Assembly (NCBI RefSeq): GCF_040361435.1
Contig: NZ_APNL01000017.1
Span: 1-64,000, forward strand
Source of the DNA: Salinisphaera sp002433465
Lineage (GTDB): Bacteria; Pseudomonadota; Gammaproteobacteria; Nevskiales; Salinisphaeraceae
DNA length: 64,000 nucleotides
Reading direction: 5' to 3'
The position numbers were made by a program, and so were the translations under genes. The notes under the pieces were generated by a model, which made no database searches, was not told the DNA's origin, and saw only the letters and a program-made list of their open reading frames with translations. How positions within the stretch are numbered: position 1 is the first letter of the stretch; the number at the start of each line of letters is the position of its first letter. Below are positions 63,515-64,000 of the stretch, in pieces.

Positions 63515-64000
63515 TCACAGCTCGGCGATCGTTTCCCGCATGCGCTTGCGCATCTGAGCATCAGGGAGTTTGCCGTAGCCGGCATGCATGTTATCGCGCA
63601 GGTGTTTCGGGTCGCTGGTGGCCGGAATCACGGCGGTGACGCTTTCGTTGGCAAGCACATATTTGAGCGCGAACTGGGCCCAGGAGAAGCAGTCGAATTC
63701 CTTCGCGTACTCGGGCAGCGCCTGGCCCCGGGTCTGGCCGAATATGCGGCCATCGTTGAAGGCGCGGTTCACCAGCACCGCAATGCCGTGGTCGGCGGCC
63801 AGCGGCAGCAGCCGTTTTTCGGCATCGGGCGTGATGATCGAATAGTTGAACTGGACAAAGTCCATGTCCTTGGTCGCCATCTGGTGTTCCAGCTCGTCGA
63901 AGGCGCTGGTCAGATAATGGGTGATGCCGATATAGCGCACCCGCCCCTCTTCCTTGAGTTGTTTGAGCGTCGCCCACTGGTTGTCCAGACCAATGAAGTT
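63515..64000 (-). CDS. Aldo/keto reductase, C-terminal part (cut by window end)
   Basis: The visible 161 codons run from FIGLDNQWATLKQLKEEGRV to the stop. They show GRVRYIGITHYL, MDFVQFNYSII and SVTAVIPATSDPKHLRDNM, typical of the C-terminal half of NADPH-dependent aldo/keto reductases. The catalytic Tyr and Asp lie beyond the window edge. The family is clear; substrate unknown. Confidence 0.85.
   Translation of the reverse strand, partial: NFIGLDNQWATLKQLKEEGRVRYIGITHYLTSAFDELEHQMATKDMDFVQFNYSIITPDAEKRLLPLAADHGIAVLVNRAFNDGRIFGQTRGQALPEYAKEFDCFSWAQFALKYVLANESVTAVIPATSDPKHLRDNMHAGYGKLPDAQMRKRMRETIAEL

Overview
The window is a GC-rich, densely coded stretch of a proteobacterial chromosome. An aerobic gammaproteobacterium of saline habitat (Salinisphaera-like) would fit: queD/queE, a complete malonate decarboxylase cluster, an ornithine-lipid acyltransferase, three diguanylate cyclases and a quinoprotein dehydrogenase. 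That assignment is inference from gene content and base composition; there is no rRNA in the window. Most genes have GC-rich third codon positions. The exception is about 49.5-56.6 kb, which is clearly more AT-rich.

Layout. 0-6 kb: an AbgT-type transporter, a Ca2+/Na+ antiporter, a YchJ/SEC-C protein, a GST-like protein, a YkgJ cysteine-cluster protein and a DUF2795 protein. 5.7-7.4 kb: a nitric-oxide module, nsrR divergent from the flavohemoglobin gene hmp, with a visible promoter/operator; hmp carries a one-base frameshift. 7.6-13 kb: a small secreted acidic protein, a baeRF-type release-factor relative, an MFS exporter, a GGDEF protein and a DUF1176 protein. 13-14.5 kb: queD and queE (queuosine precursor). 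14.7-20.8 kb: an orphan conserved protein beside a DUF2235 remnant, a K+ channel, a lipoprotein, a MOSC protein divergent from an AraC regulator, a repeat-rich spacer and an aldehyde dehydrogenase. 20.9-26.5 kb: a coupled MBL-hydrolase/membrane-protein pair, a serine hydrolase, a SRPBCC protein and a quinoprotein dehydrogenase with its own four-helix membrane partner. 26.6-28.2 kb: olsB and a phospholipid methyltransferase-like gene face away from a four-unit PHO-box-like array, suggesting lipid remodelling under phosphate starvation. 28.3-38.8 kb: LysE exporter plus AraC regulator, hemerythrin-like protein, PRISE-type reductase with divergent LysR, two GGDEF proteins, dienelactone hydrolase, Ohr and a Bcr/CflA exporter. 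39.1-47.5 kb: mdcABCDEGH in one tightly overlapping operon, the divergent regulator mdcR and the transporter pair madLM.

48.2-57.8 kb looks like an acquired island. Its right edge is the 3' end of a tRNA-Ala(CGC) gene, and a 14-bp direct copy of that end lies at 48176. Inside are a decayed IS3-family element, an AT-rich cargo and an intact IS481-family element. The cargo is a YbfB-type MFS protein with divergent LysR, an unassigned permease, a nitronate monooxygenase and a large FAD/NAD(P)-binding protein. The last three form one operon. The pairing suggests chemistry that makes or breaks a nitro/nitronate group; this is the best candidate in the window for an undescribed system. After the island come a DUF2064 protein, a membrane-anchored M14 peptidase, a LOG-family protein, clpB and the 3' part of an aldo/keto reductase gene that runs off the window.

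A second notable result is a ~158-bp dispersed repeat (12884-13041 and 38951-39109). Its two copies differ in ways that keep GNRA-capped hairpins paired, suggesting a structured RNA or a mobile RNA-like repeat.
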